The notes under the pieces were generated by a model. It made no database searches, was not told where the DNA came from, and saw only the letters and a list, made by a program, of their open reading frames with translations. Position numbers and translations under genes: made by a program. 32,484 nt of DNA from an uncultured archaeon (lineage in GTDB: Archaea; Nanobdellota; Nanobdellia; Woesearchaeales; UBA583), in assembly GCA_937138345.1 (NCBI GenBank), contig CAKZOW010000021.1:1-32484 (forward strand), written 5' to 3'. How positions within the stretch are numbered: position 1 is the first letter of the stretch; every line of letters starts with the position of its first letter. Positions 24,537-31,479 of this stretch are shown piece by piece.

Positions 24537-24559
24537 CAAAAATGCTCCGATCATTTTTG
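24537..24559. repeat. Inverted repeat CAAAAATG / CATTTTTG
   Basis: The 8-nt arms are exact reverse complements around CTCCGAT. Sequence and form match the repeat upstream of the nuclease gene at 23823-23846, so the gene sits between two related sites. Confidence 0.45.
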
Positions 24560-24564
24560 GACAT

Positions 24565-24589
24565 CTTAAGTAAAATATTTTACCTTAAG
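24565..24589 (-). terminator. Stop-spanning hairpin of the 24580 membrane-protein gene
   Basis: CTTAAG-TAAAAT pairs with ATTTTA-c-CTTAAG (12 bp, one bulge, almost no loop). The TAA of the leftward gene lies in the stem, and the last codons (YLR) form part of one arm. Confidence 0.6.
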
Positions 24590-25137
24590 TATTCTTTTAA
24601 TCTTTTTTCTGCTGATTCTAATGTTGATTTATTTTGTTCTTGTTGCTTTTCTTTAATTGATGCTGAAGGCAAAACTTCAATGAGGTGTGTAATTACAGCG
24701 TAATAGAGAGGGAAAAGTAAGACAAATATAATTATTGATATAAAATTGTAAAAATAAGGAATATATACCATGATGGTAAAAAACATTAGCATAAATGTTA
24801 TTACTCTAATTCTTCCGTATTTTTTTGCAAATTCTCCGCTCTCAAATCCAGATGCTACTATTGCAAACCCATAGAGGATAATAAATAAAGTAAATAGGAG
24901 TTGAGATACTGTAATATCAATTGCAAATTCTTCTCCTCTTGTACTTATTAATTGAAGCCAGGAAAATGCTGTAAAAATAATTAATGCTCCATTTGAAATT
25001 GCATTACCTAGAGAAGTTCCAAATTCTTCTTGATATTTATCTGTAATAATACCTACAAAAAAAATAGGAATTAAAATCCATAGGATATTACTTTCTTGAA
25101 AAGCGAAAGCTAAATCTGAGATGTGGATTCTTGTCAT
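24580..25137 (-). CDS. Multi-pass membrane protein of unknown function, third gene of the NTase operon
   Basis: The 185-residue protein has about five hydrophobic segments (for example ILWILIPIFFVGII, LLFTLFIILYGFAIVASGF, and two adjacent ones from FMLMFFTIMVYIPY to FVLLFPLYYAVI). It ends in a soluble charged tail (EKQQEQNKSTLESAEKRLKEYLR) likely to form a coiled coil in the cytoplasm. No family is recognised. It starts 14 nt after the nucleotidyltransferase gene and has no evident Shine-Dalgarno, so it is the last gene of a three-gene transcript. The tail could link it to the coiled-coil protein of the same operon. Its stop lies in a hairpin. Confidence 0.65.
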   Translation of the reverse strand: MTRIHISDLAFAFQESNILWILIPIFFVGIITDKYQEEFGTSLGNAISNGALIIFTAFSWLQLISTRGEEFAIDITVSQLLFTLFIILYGFAIVASGFESGEFAKKYGRIRVITFMLMFFTIMVYIPYFYNFISIIIFVLLFPLYYAVITHLIEVLPSASIKEKQQEQNKSTLESAEKRLKEYLR

Positions 25138-25151
25138 TGTTTATGTTTCTT

Positions 25152-25979
25152 TTATAATTGAAAATTATCTTTTTTTTTTAGTTCTTTTTCGTTGTATTGT
25201 TTGAGAAAATCAATTACTTTTTGTGCTTTTTTTCTCATAGTATCATATTGAGATCCTGTTGCTAATGTTGAAGTATTATGCTCTAATTCTTTTGCTAAGG
25301 TGTAGAATTCTTCTATTGTTTTGGAGATCTTTTCTAAGTTTTTGTTTTGTTTAAATGTTTCTTGAAATATTTTTGGCATCTCTTTAGGTGAAGGAGGTAA
25401 TACATTATGAATCATAAGTGTTGCATGTGCTTGGTCAATGATTGCATAATATAGATCCATGAGCGCTTCTTTTATGTGGTAGTTTGATTCATCTAAAAGA
25501 GTTGTAGCTCTTGCAGTATAGTTATCAATACTTTCTTTTGTAGGTCTAATTTTTCCAATTTCTAATAAATACTGCATAGGCTCTACTAAATCTCTATCAA
25601 AAATTGGCATTCCATGTCTTAAGATATTAATGATAATTGGGTCTCCTTTTCTAGACATATCCCAAAAATCTGAGAGATTAACTGTTAAAATATGAAACTT
25701 ATTTGAAATTTCCTCGGATAATCTTTTTGTAATAATTTGGTATGCTTCTTTGAGTTCTGGAGTTACAAACACTGATACATTATTTAAAATAATCATTATG
25801 TCAATGTCTGAGTCTTTATGTAATGTATTTTGTGTATTTGAACCAAAAAGGACAACTGATCTTACTAATTCTCCCATTTCTTCAAGAAGTTTTTTTGTAA
25901 ATGTTCTAGTAGATCTTAAGTTTTCAATATGATATTTTTGCTCATTTTTTGGAAGTGGCTTTTCTTGTTTAAAATCCAT
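25152..25979 (-). CDS. MNT-type nucleotidyltransferase with C-terminal HEPN-like helical domain
   Basis: The 275-residue protein has a minimal nucleotidyltransferase domain: VVLFGSNTQNTLHKDSDIDIMI fits G-S-x10-D-x-D exactly, giving the two metal-binding Asp, with a possible third acidic residue in HILTVNLSDFWD. From about residue 150 the protein is helical (ALMDLYYAIIDQAHATLM, then PPSPKEMPKIFQETF), as in HEPN-type substrate-binding domains fused to such transferases. The HEPN ribonuclease motif R-x4-6-H is not visible, so the C-terminal part is probably structural. The family adds nucleotides to small molecules, proteins or RNA, and stand-alone relatives act in MntA-HepT toxin-antitoxin pairs. 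Operon partners are a coiled-coil protein (12 nt upstream) and a membrane protein (14 nt downstream). Target unknown. Confidence 0.75.
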   Translation of the reverse strand: MDFKQEKPLPKNEQKYHIENLRSTRTFTKKLLEEMGELVRSVVLFGSNTQNTLHKDSDIDIMIILNNVSVFVTPELKEAYQIITKRLSEEISNKFHILTVNLSDFWDMSRKGDPIIINILRHGMPIFDRDLVEPMQYLLEIGKIRPTKESIDNYTARATTLLDESNYHIKEALMDLYYAIIDQAHATLMIHNVLPPSPKEMPKIFQETFKQNKNLEKISKTIEEFYTLAKELEHNTSTLATGSQYDTMRKKAQKVIDFLKQYNEKELKKKDNFQL

Positions 25980-25991
25980 TTTTATTTTGTA

Positions 25992-26510
25992 TTAACTCCT
26001 ATTTGCTAATTCCATTTCTGCTTTAGCTAGTTCATTTACAATTTCAAATAATCTTTGATTTACATCCCTTAATTGCTTTACTTCAATGTCTTTTTCAATC
26101 ATTCTCTCTTTTAGAAGATACATTTCAAGTTCAATTGAATGGGTTTTATCTTTCATTGATTTTAATTCAGCATCATAATTTTTTGGTTTAGCTCTTGAAC
26201 TAATTTCATTTGCGACTTCATTATGGTCTTTTTCTAGACTTAAAATGTGCTTTTTTAACTCCTTTAATTCTTGTTTTAAATCTAAAACTTGTTTATCTGT
26301 TGCAGGTAGTTCGTGGATAATTGATTGCTTTGCATCTCTTAGGTGAGTTTGAACTTCATTTGAGAGTGCTTCTACTTGATGTGCTAATTTTTGATGGTGT
26401 GTCATAAATTCATCAAAGTTTTCTCCTATTTTACCCCTCATGAAATTCAGATCTTCTCTCACTCTTCTAAATGCATCACGTACTTTAGAGAGTTCATATG
26501 GTAAATTCAT
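25992..26510 (-). CDS. Coiled-coil protein, first gene of the NTase operon
   Basis: MNLPYELSKVRDAFRRVREDL opens a 172-residue protein that is almost entirely charged helix with heptad spacing (for example LKQELKELKKHILSLEKDH and LEMYLLKERMIEKDIEVKQL). No signal peptide, membrane segment or catalytic motif is present. It is likely a cytoplasmic dimeric coiled coil, perhaps a scaffold. GTTTAAAAATAC centred about 26 nt before the ATG is the operon's apparent promoter. The nucleotidyltransferase gene follows after 12 nt. Its last codons contain AGGAG, which may help start that gene. Confidence 0.65.
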   Translation of the reverse strand: MNLPYELSKVRDAFRRVREDLNFMRGKIGENFDEFMTHHQKLAHQVEALSNEVQTHLRDAKQSIIHELPATDKQVLDLKQELKELKKHILSLEKDHNEVANEISSRAKPKNYDAELKSMKDKTHSIELEMYLLKERMIEKDIEVKQLRDVNQRLFEIVNELAKAEMELANRS

Positions 26511-26597
26511 AGTTATTTCTTAGAATAAGTATTTTTAAACTAATGGAATTACTTATGAGTTGTGTGAGATTTAGTTTGGAATAAAGAAAAAGGTAAT

Positions 26598-26960
26598 TTA
26601 TATAATTAATAATAAAACTTGATGGAATATAGAGATTTCAAATACAAATAATACTACTTTAAATCCAACATTGTATGTTCTAAATACTGAGTGCTCGTCT
26701 TGAAGAGAAGTGTAAATACTTTGAGCAGTTAAAATAAATGAGAATATTAAAAGAGATCCTGCCCATTTCATAGATTCAATTGAACCCTGAAGTGCTTGAA
26801 TAAATAACACTAATCCACCAACAAATGCTAGAAAAGATAGTGTTAAAATTCCTGGTCTAATAAATGCTCCTTTGATAAGATTTTCTTTTGTAAAATCTTC
26901 TTTGGAAAATTTAGTTCTTACTTTTTCTTTATGTAGAACTGGTTTTTTTGGTTTTTTCAT
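26598..26960 (-). CDS. Small membrane protein (120 aa) of unknown function
   Basis: A basic soluble N-terminus of about 35 residues (KKPKKPVLHKEKVRTKFSKE) is followed by three hydrophobic segments (GILTLSFLAFVGGLVLFIQAL, WAGSLLIFSFILTAQSI, and VVLFVFEISIFHQVLLLII at the very end). No family is recognised. TATTATAAATTATAAAT about 26 nt before the ATG is a convincing promoter. It lies upstream of the coiled-coil/NTase operon on the same strand with an 87-nt gap that holds that operon's own promoter. Confidence 0.6.
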   Translation of the reverse strand: MKKPKKPVLHKEKVRTKFSKEDFTKENLIKGAFIRPGILTLSFLAFVGGLVLFIQALQGSIESMKWAGSLLIFSFILTAQSIYTSLQDEHSVFRTYNVGFKVVLFVFEISIFHQVLLLII

Positions 26961-27018
26961 AGTTAGTTTAAGAATTTATAATTTATAATATTAATGTGTA
27001 ATGGACAAGGAGAAAAGT

Positions 27019-27026
27019 ATTTAAAT
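27019..27026 (+). promoter_or_regulatory. TATA box of the 27047 gene
   Basis: TATTTAAA lies in a longer run of TTAAAT repeats and is centred about 25 nt before the ATG at 27047, predicting a leaderless mRNA. Confidence 0.5.
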
Positions 27027-27046
27027 TAAATTAAATATACAATAGT

Positions 27047-27616
27047 ATGAAAATTACCTATTCTGTTGAAGAATTAGTTACACAGAGACTTAATTTATTT
27101 GAATCTGGACTTCCTCACAATACTGATGTTTTTTATACTATTTCTACTAGAAATTCAATTACGTTTACTCCTAAAAAAACCTTGATATTATCTGTTTCTG
27201 AGGAAGGAAATTACTGCGATATATTAAATAATAGACAGGAGATAAGAGAATTCTCGTTTGCAGAATATCTTTCCTCATTAAAAACTAAACATGACGATTT
27301 TCTTTCTTCTCCATTATGGGCAGAGTTGATTCCTTCTATTGAAATTAGAAAAAATTATAAGAAATTACATCAAAGGTTTAGAAATAAATTTCTTGAACAA
27401 TATGATTTGCACCCTGAAATTGAGACTGCTACATTTGACAGCAAACAACAAAACTTCACAACTAATCAATCATTATCATCTTTAGTTCTAGGTGTCAATG
27501 CAATGGTCAATGGGGGGATGAAATTATTACATCACAACTCAGAGATATATCCGCCAAATCCAGAAGGACAGCGAAGATTAGCATTAAGGCCAAGTACAAA
27601 AAGTTTTAGAAAATAA
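27047..27616 (+). CDS. Unknown 189-residue soluble protein
   Basis: MKITYSVEELVTQRLNLFESG opens a protein with mixed strands and helices. Notable parts are a beta-rich first half (FYTISTRNSITFTPKKTLIL), a basic helix (IRKNYKKLHQRFRNKFLEQYDL), a Gln/Asn/Ser-rich stretch (FDSKQQNFTTNQSL) and a basic tail (GQRRLALRPSTKSFRK). There is no signal peptide or membrane segment, and no family is recognised. The basic helix and tail could bind nucleic acid, which is speculation. It converges with AMP phosphorylase; its TAA lies inside a hairpin that also holds the stop of the relic AMP-phosphorylase tail. Confidence 0.55.
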   Translation: MKITYSVEELVTQRLNLFESGLPHNTDVFYTISTRNSITFTPKKTLILSVSEEGNYCDILNNRQEIREFSFAEYLSSLKTKHDDFLSSPLWAELIPSIEIRKNYKKLHQRFRNKFLEQYDLHPEIETATFDSKQQNFTTNQSLSSLVLGVNAMVNGGMKLLHHNSEIYPPNPEGQRRLALRPSTKSFRK

Positions 27617-27633
27617 ATAATTACTTTATTTCT
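27608..27633. terminator. Shared stop-spanning hairpin of the 27047 gene and the relic AMP-phosphorylase tail
   Basis: AGAAA-a-TAAA pairs with TTTATTTCT around TAATTAC (9 bp, one bulge). The rightward gene's TAA (27614-27616) lies in the 5' arm, and the leftward relic tail's TAA (27621-27623) starts in the loop. Confidence 0.6.
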
Positions 27634-27671
27634 ATAATTTCGTCATGTTCTTCAACATAGGTTTTTGCATA
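27621..27671 (-). pseudogene. Diverged second copy of the AMP-phosphorylase C-terminus
   Basis: Read leftward, this 51-nt stretch encodes YAKTYVEEHDEIIEIK and a TAA. The intact gene next door ends YAKAYLQEHQEVVEIKK and a TAA. Ten of 16 residues are identical, with further I/V exchanges; codon-aligned nucleotides match at 34 of 48 positions by hand count. The frame is closed a few codons upstream by TAA, so it is a fragment. It lies 35 nt past the intact gene's stop and ends in the hairpin shared with the convergent gene. This suggests that it is the tail of an earlier or second allele left behind when the present gene was brought in or duplicated. Confidence 0.75.
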
Positions 27672-27706
27672 CAAGCAACAATCAGAAATTCTTTAGCATG
27701 CAAAGG

Positions 27707-29221
27707 TTATTTCTTAATTTCAACTACTTCTTGGTGTTCTTGTAGATACGCCTTTGCATATTTAACTTTTAACTTTGATTCTGAGTAGAGTTCCATTAAC
27801 ACATCTCCTTTTTTTACAGTGTCTCCTATTTTTTTGTGTAATCTAAGACCTGCTTTTTGGATTTTTGGAGCACCTAGGATAAATGCTGTTCTTGAGATGT
27901 ATTTGTTGTGCATTGATACTATTTTTCCTGATTTTGTTGCAAGTATTGGCTCTACAAATTTTGTTTTTGCAGAGAGTTCTTTTCTTCCTTGTGCATCTCT
28001 GATTTGATTGAATTTGTCTAGTGCTTTTCCAGATTCAAGTATTTCTTTTGCAAATTCATATCCTTTTTCTTTTGGAGTTACTTTTGCCATCTCAAAAATA
28101 ATTCCTGCCATTTGAAGTGATTTTTCAAGTAAATCCTGAGGTGCATTTTCTTTGTTTTCAAGAACTGAAAGTACATCAAGAGCTTCTTGGGTTGGACCTA
28201 TTCCATTTCCAATTGGTTCATCACCATTTGTAATGATTGCTAAAATCTCAAGTCCTATTGCTTTTCCTACTTTTTCAAATCTTCTCTTTAATTCAAGTGC
28301 TTTTTTATGTGAGGAGATTTTTGCTGTTTTTCCAATTGGTATGTCAATTAATACATGTGTTGATCCTGCACATTTTTTCTTTGAGAGAATTGATGCAATC
28401 ATTTGTCCTTCAGAGTCAATTTCTAAAGGGTGTTCAACTTCAATGATAATATCATCTGCAGGTGAGAGTGAAACTCCACCCCCCCAAACTAAACAACCGT
28501 TAACTTCGTTAACTATTGAGTGCATCTGAGTTAGAGGTACTTCAACATTTGCAAGTACTTCCATAGTATCTGCAGTACCTGCTGGGGATGTGATTGATCT
28601 AGATGAAGTTTTAGGAATTTTAAGTCCTGCTGCAGCAATAATTGGAATTACAATCATCGTTGTTCTGTTATTTGGAATTCCTCCAATACAGTGTTTATCT
28701 ACTATTATGTCGCTATTTTTTTGTTTAAAATCTAATACTTGTCCGACATTAATCATTGCTTTTGTTAGTGAGATTACTTCGTTATCATTTAAACCATGAG
28801 ATGCACATGCTAGAACAAAGAAAGTTTTTGTAACGTCTGAATATTTATTTTCTAGAATTTCTTCGATAATTAATTTGAATTCTTCTTCTTTAATTTCTCT
28901 TCCAGAATCAAATTTTTTTCTAATATATTCAAGTGATTTTGGTTTTGGTGCAGGAATTAGAGAAACTCTTTTTTTTGAAGAACAGGTAAGTCTTGCATAA
29001 GCTTCTTCATACAAACCTAACTCTCCTTTTTTTAGAGTTAGATTACAATGTTTGTCACAATCAAAAACTTCTAAATCACAAATTAAAAAAGCCTTTGAAT
29101 CATTACAAATTACTTTTACTTTATCTTTAGAAAATAATGATAATTCTTTTGCATCTGCTTCATGCATAAGTGCAATGAGACTATTACCATTTTGAATTGC
29201 AAATTTTTTTACTGAAAACAT
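27707..29221 (-). CDS. AMP phosphorylase (archaeal thymidine-phosphorylase family)
   Basis: The track's start at 29227 is TTG; the ATG at 29221 lies 9 nt after a strong Shine-Dalgarno (GAGGTGA) and gives 504 residues. The length, the extra N-terminal domain (about 1-85) and the phosphorylase core identify the archaeal AMP phosphorylase rather than the shorter thymidine phosphorylase. Core motifs: VDKHCIGGIPNNRTTMIVIP (phosphate-binding loop), SRSITSPAGTADTMEVL and WGGGVSLSPADD. It cleaves AMP (and some other NMPs) with phosphate to the base plus ribose 1,5-bisphosphate, which feeds the R15P isomerase/type III RuBisCO route; those partners are not in this window. It has an SD hairpin and an upstream palindrome. 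A partial duplicate of its tail lies downstream. Confidence 0.93.
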   Translation of the reverse strand: MFSVKKFAIQNGNSLIALMHEADAKELSLFSKDKVKVICNDSKAFLICDLEVFDCDKHCNLTLKKGELGLYEEAYARLTCSSKKRVSLIPAPKPKSLEYIRKKFDSGREIKEEEFKLIIEEILENKYSDVTKTFFVLACASHGLNDNEVISLTKAMINVGQVLDFKQKNSDIIVDKHCIGGIPNNRTTMIVIPIIAAAGLKIPKTSSRSITSPAGTADTMEVLANVEVPLTQMHSIVNEVNGCLVWGGGVSLSPADDIIIEVEHPLEIDSEGQMIASILSKKKCAGSTHVLIDIPIGKTAKISSHKKALELKRRFEKVGKAIGLEILAIITNGDEPIGNGIGPTQEALDVLSVLENKENAPQDLLEKSLQMAGIIFEMAKVTPKEKGYEFAKEILESGKALDKFNQIRDAQGRKELSAKTKFVEPILATKSGKIVSMHNKYISRTAFILGAPKIQKAGLRLHKKIGDTVKKGDVLMELYSESKLKVKYAKAYLQEHQEVVEIKK

Positions 29222-29227
29222 ACTCAA

Positions 29228-29244
29228 AAATCACCTCGTGATTT
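29228..29244 (-). promoter_or_regulatory. Shine-Dalgarno of AMP phosphorylase inside an inverted repeat
   Basis: On the coding strand AAATCAC-GAG-GTGATTT is a perfect 7-bp inverted repeat, and its loop plus 3' arm form GAGGTGA, 9 nt before the ATG at 29221. If the transcript starts upstream of the repeat, the ribosome-binding site is hidden in a hairpin. If it starts within the repeat (TATA candidates lie at about 29251-29268), the palindrome acts only as DNA. Confidence 0.55.
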
Positions 29245-29274
29245 ACTCCAAAATATAAAATATTTAAGGTATGC

Positions 29275-29293
29275 CATAACTTCTGAAGTTATG
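29275..29293. promoter_or_regulatory. 19-nt palindrome upstream of the AMP phosphorylase promoter
   Basis: CATAACTTC and GAAGTTATG are exact reverse complements around T. The site lies just upstream of the TATA-like TTAAATATTTTATA, where archaeal activators commonly bind. No other copy was noticed in the window. Confidence 0.55.
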
Positions 29294-29400
29294 AGCATTT
29301 GGTCGTCTAAAAAATATATTGAAAATAGTTTTTTATACATAGATATTTTTCTAGAATTTAGTATTTAATAAAATGTTAGAACTAAGCGGGCAAAAAAAGA

Positions 29401-30528
29401 TTAAAACATAAAATAAGAAGTCATTAAGATAAATAAAGGGATTGCATATGATAATGAAAATAAGGATACTCCTTCATCAACTTGTGAATTAATTGATGTT
29501 AAATCTGAAGTAAAAAATGGATTATAATCACAAATTACGCTCGTATTTGCAGGGTTGCAGGTTCCAGTTAAAGGAAATAGTAGCAAAGGTCCTGATGACG
29601 ATGTAATATTCCAATAATTAGAGTCTAGAGTGATATTTGATTCGCTTCCTCCAAACGTCAGTGTAGCACCATTTAAAAAGACGTTTTCTCTGAAAGTTAA
29701 TCCTCTTCTTCCATTTAAATTAATATCAGAAGTAATTGACATATTCTCAATATTTGCGGCATAATTATCGCCAAACCAGATATCTCTATCTATAGGTCCA
29801 CCATTTCTTAAAGTATTATTACTTCCTTTCATATTAATTTCAACATCATTAAATACTAAATTTTGAAATAAATTATTATCTGCTCCATAATTAAATTCTA
29901 GATATTGTGAAGAAAGATTGATATTTATGAAGATATTATTGTCCGAATCATCTACCATAAATGCACCATGGGAGGAATTATGATTTGAAAAATTAGAATT
30001 TGATATATTAAAAAGATGTATTTCAGAATATTGAATTAAGTCAATATTTTGATTAGAAAATGAATGATTAAAATATATTAGTTTGTTCATCCCTCCAGAA
30101 GTTGTATTTATAATTTTGATAGAATTATATCCTGGCTTATCTAAGTATATACCTCTAGCATTATTTACAAATTGAGTATTATTTATTATTAATTCTCCCG
30201 TAAATAAACCATATATCGAAGCCCAGCTTCCCCAATTATTGATAAAACAATTCTGAATAGTTATGTTATTTCTACCATTACCTAAATTAGCAAACATCCC
30301 ATTTCCAGCTCCTGTAATATTAAAACCTCTACAATCAAGTAAAACATTTGATTGAATATTAAAGCAATTACCTCCTGGATGTACTATAGTATCGTTTAGA
30401 CGATATTCATTATTAGATGTCAATGTCCCACAAGAAGTTATATTTGTGTACCCATAAGAAAGACTTGCAGAGATACATAAAAAAAATACTAATAGAAATA
30501 AAAATGATGGAATGTTTATTTTTCCCAT
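29401..30528 (-). CDS. Secreted right-handed beta-helix (NosD/parallel beta-helix type) surface protein with C-terminal anchor
   Basis: The 375-residue protein has a signal peptide (FLFLLVFFLCISASLSYG, cut before YTNITSC), then repeats typical of parallel beta-helix proteins: NCFNIQSNVLLDCRGFNITG, NNITIQNCFINNWG, NSIKIINTTSGG, DNNIFININLSS, ADNNLFQNLVFND. The opening CGTLTSNNEYRLNDTI and 'LDC.G' turns are common in archaeal NosD-like surface proteins. There are many N-x-S/T sites, so it is probably glycosylated. The end SLFSLSYAIPLFILMTSYFMF is a membrane helix that anchors it to the cell. TATATAAATAT about 26 nt before the ATG suggests a leaderless mRNA. The function is likely carbohydrate binding or surface structure; no catalytic residues can be assigned. 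Confidence 0.8.
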   Translation of the reverse strand: MGKINIPSFLFLLVFFLCISASLSYGYTNITSCGTLTSNNEYRLNDTIVHPGGNCFNIQSNVLLDCRGFNITGAGNGMFANLGNGRNNITIQNCFINNWGSWASIYGLFTGELIINNTQFVNNARGIYLDKPGYNSIKIINTTSGGMNKLIYFNHSFSNQNIDLIQYSEIHLFNISNSNFSNHNSSHGAFMVDDSDNNIFININLSSQYLEFNYGADNNLFQNLVFNDVEINMKGSNNTLRNGGPIDRDIWFGDNYAANIENMSITSDINLNGRRGLTFRENVFLNGATLTFGGSESNITLDSNYWNITSSSGPLLLFPLTGTCNPANTSVICDYNPFFTSDLTSINSQVDEGVSLFSLSYAIPLFILMTSYFMF

Positions 30529-30573
30529 AGTAAAAAATTGAAAATAGCATATATAAATATTTGTAAGAATAAA

Positions 30574-30596
30574 AACATAAATATTTTATTTATGTT
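30574..30596 (-). terminator. Stop-spanning hairpin of mscS
   Basis: AACATAAATA pairs perfectly with TATTTATGTT (10 bp) around a 3-nt loop. The mscS TAA lies across the 5' arm and loop. On the coding strand TTTATTC follows, as in an intrinsic terminator. Confidence 0.65.
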
Positions 30597-31398
30597 GATG
30601 TACATCCATTTGTGGATATGGAATTGAAATTCCTTCTTTATCAAATGTTAATTTAACGTTTTCTTGAAAGTCATGAAATACTGACCAGTAATCAGATGAG
30701 TTTACCCAGACTCTTACTTTGAAGTTAACTGACGAGTCTGCAAGTTCACCAACTGCTACTAAATTTGCTTTGTCTTGAAGTACTCTTGAATCTGCTTTTA
30801 CCATTTTTTCTAAAAGAGTTTTTGCTTTTTTGATATCATCATCGTATCCAATTCCAAATACCATGTCTACTCTTCTTGTATCTTCTGTTGAATAGTTTGT
30901 AATGTTTCCATTGGAGAGAGGTCCATTTGGAATAATTACTCTCTTATTATCTCCAGTTGTTAGAATTGTATTAAATATTTGAATATCTTTTACACTTCCT
31001 GATTCTCCTTGTGCTTCAATGAAATCACCAACTCTAAATGGTTTAAATAAAAGAATCAAAACCCCTCCTGCAAAATTACCTAAGGAACCTTGAAGAGCTA
31101 AACCAATTGCAAATCCTGCTGCTGCTAGAATTGCTACAAAAGATGTTGTCTCAACTCCGAGCATACCAATAACACTTACAAATAATAATACCTTTAAAAT
31201 AATTGAAACTAAAGATACTAAAAATGATTCTAGTGATTTGTCAATTTTTCTTTTACCTAATACTTTTTTGAAAGCTTTTGCTACAATTTTGATGATCCAA
31301 AGACCAATTATTAAAGTAATAATAGCTAAAAGTACTTTTGGACCATACTGAACAAGTAAATCCATAGCTTTTGTGGTGATTGCATTAATATCTACCAT
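30586..31398 (-). CDS. mscS: Small-conductance mechanosensitive channel MscS
   Basis: The 270-residue protein matches the minimal MscS layout: an N-terminal region with membrane helices (VLLAIITLIIGLWIIKIVAKA; SLVSIILKVLLFVSVIGMLG), the pore-lining TM3 with Gly/Ala packing (AAAGFAIGLALQGSLGNFAGG), then the beta domain (PFRVGDFIEAQGESGSVKDI, VIIPNGPLSNGNITNYS) and the C-terminal alpha/beta domain (WSVFHDFQENVKLTFDKEGI, IPYPQMDVH). It is about 15 residues shorter than E. coli MscS. It opens under membrane tension to release solutes after osmotic downshock. Promoter TTTATAAAT (leftward) is centred about 24 nt before the ATG, giving a leaderless mRNA. Its stop is in a hairpin. Confidence 0.95.
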   Translation of the reverse strand: MVDINAITTKAMDLLVQYGPKVLLAIITLIIGLWIIKIVAKAFKKVLGKRKIDKSLESFLVSLVSIILKVLLFVSVIGMLGVETTSFVAILAAAGFAIGLALQGSLGNFAGGVLILLFKPFRVGDFIEAQGESGSVKDIQIFNTILTTGDNKRVIIPNGPLSNGNITNYSTEDTRRVDMVFGIGYDDDIKKAKTLLEKMVKADSRVLQDKANLVAVGELADSSVNFKVRVWVNSSDYWSVFHDFQENVKLTFDKEGISIPYPQMDVHQHK

Positions 31399-31444
31399 AG
31401 TTTTTATAATAATTGTTTATTTATAAGCATAAGTTTTTCTCCAC

Positions 31445-31458
31445 AATATTTATAAAAC
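31445..31458 (+). promoter_or_regulatory. Rightward TATA-like box with no ORF directly downstream
   Basis: AATATTTATAAAAC is as good a TATA box as those of protein genes here, yet the nearest rightward ATG of a gene is 225 nt away. Transcription would start near 31480, just before three tandem inverted repeats. Confidence 0.45.
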
Positions 31459-31479
31459 AAATTTGATTCATTTTTCTTA

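Noticed and set aside
25152-25979. Classic MntA-HepT toxin-antitoxin module
   Set aside because: The HEPN-like part is fused to the transferase, lacks a visible R-x4-6-H motif, and no separate HepT-like gene is adjacent.
28152-28529. 125-residue ORF and neighbours (27819, 28237, 28590) opposite AMP phosphorylase
   Set aside because: Shadow frames of a well-identified enzyme; no motif, promoter or ribosome-binding site.
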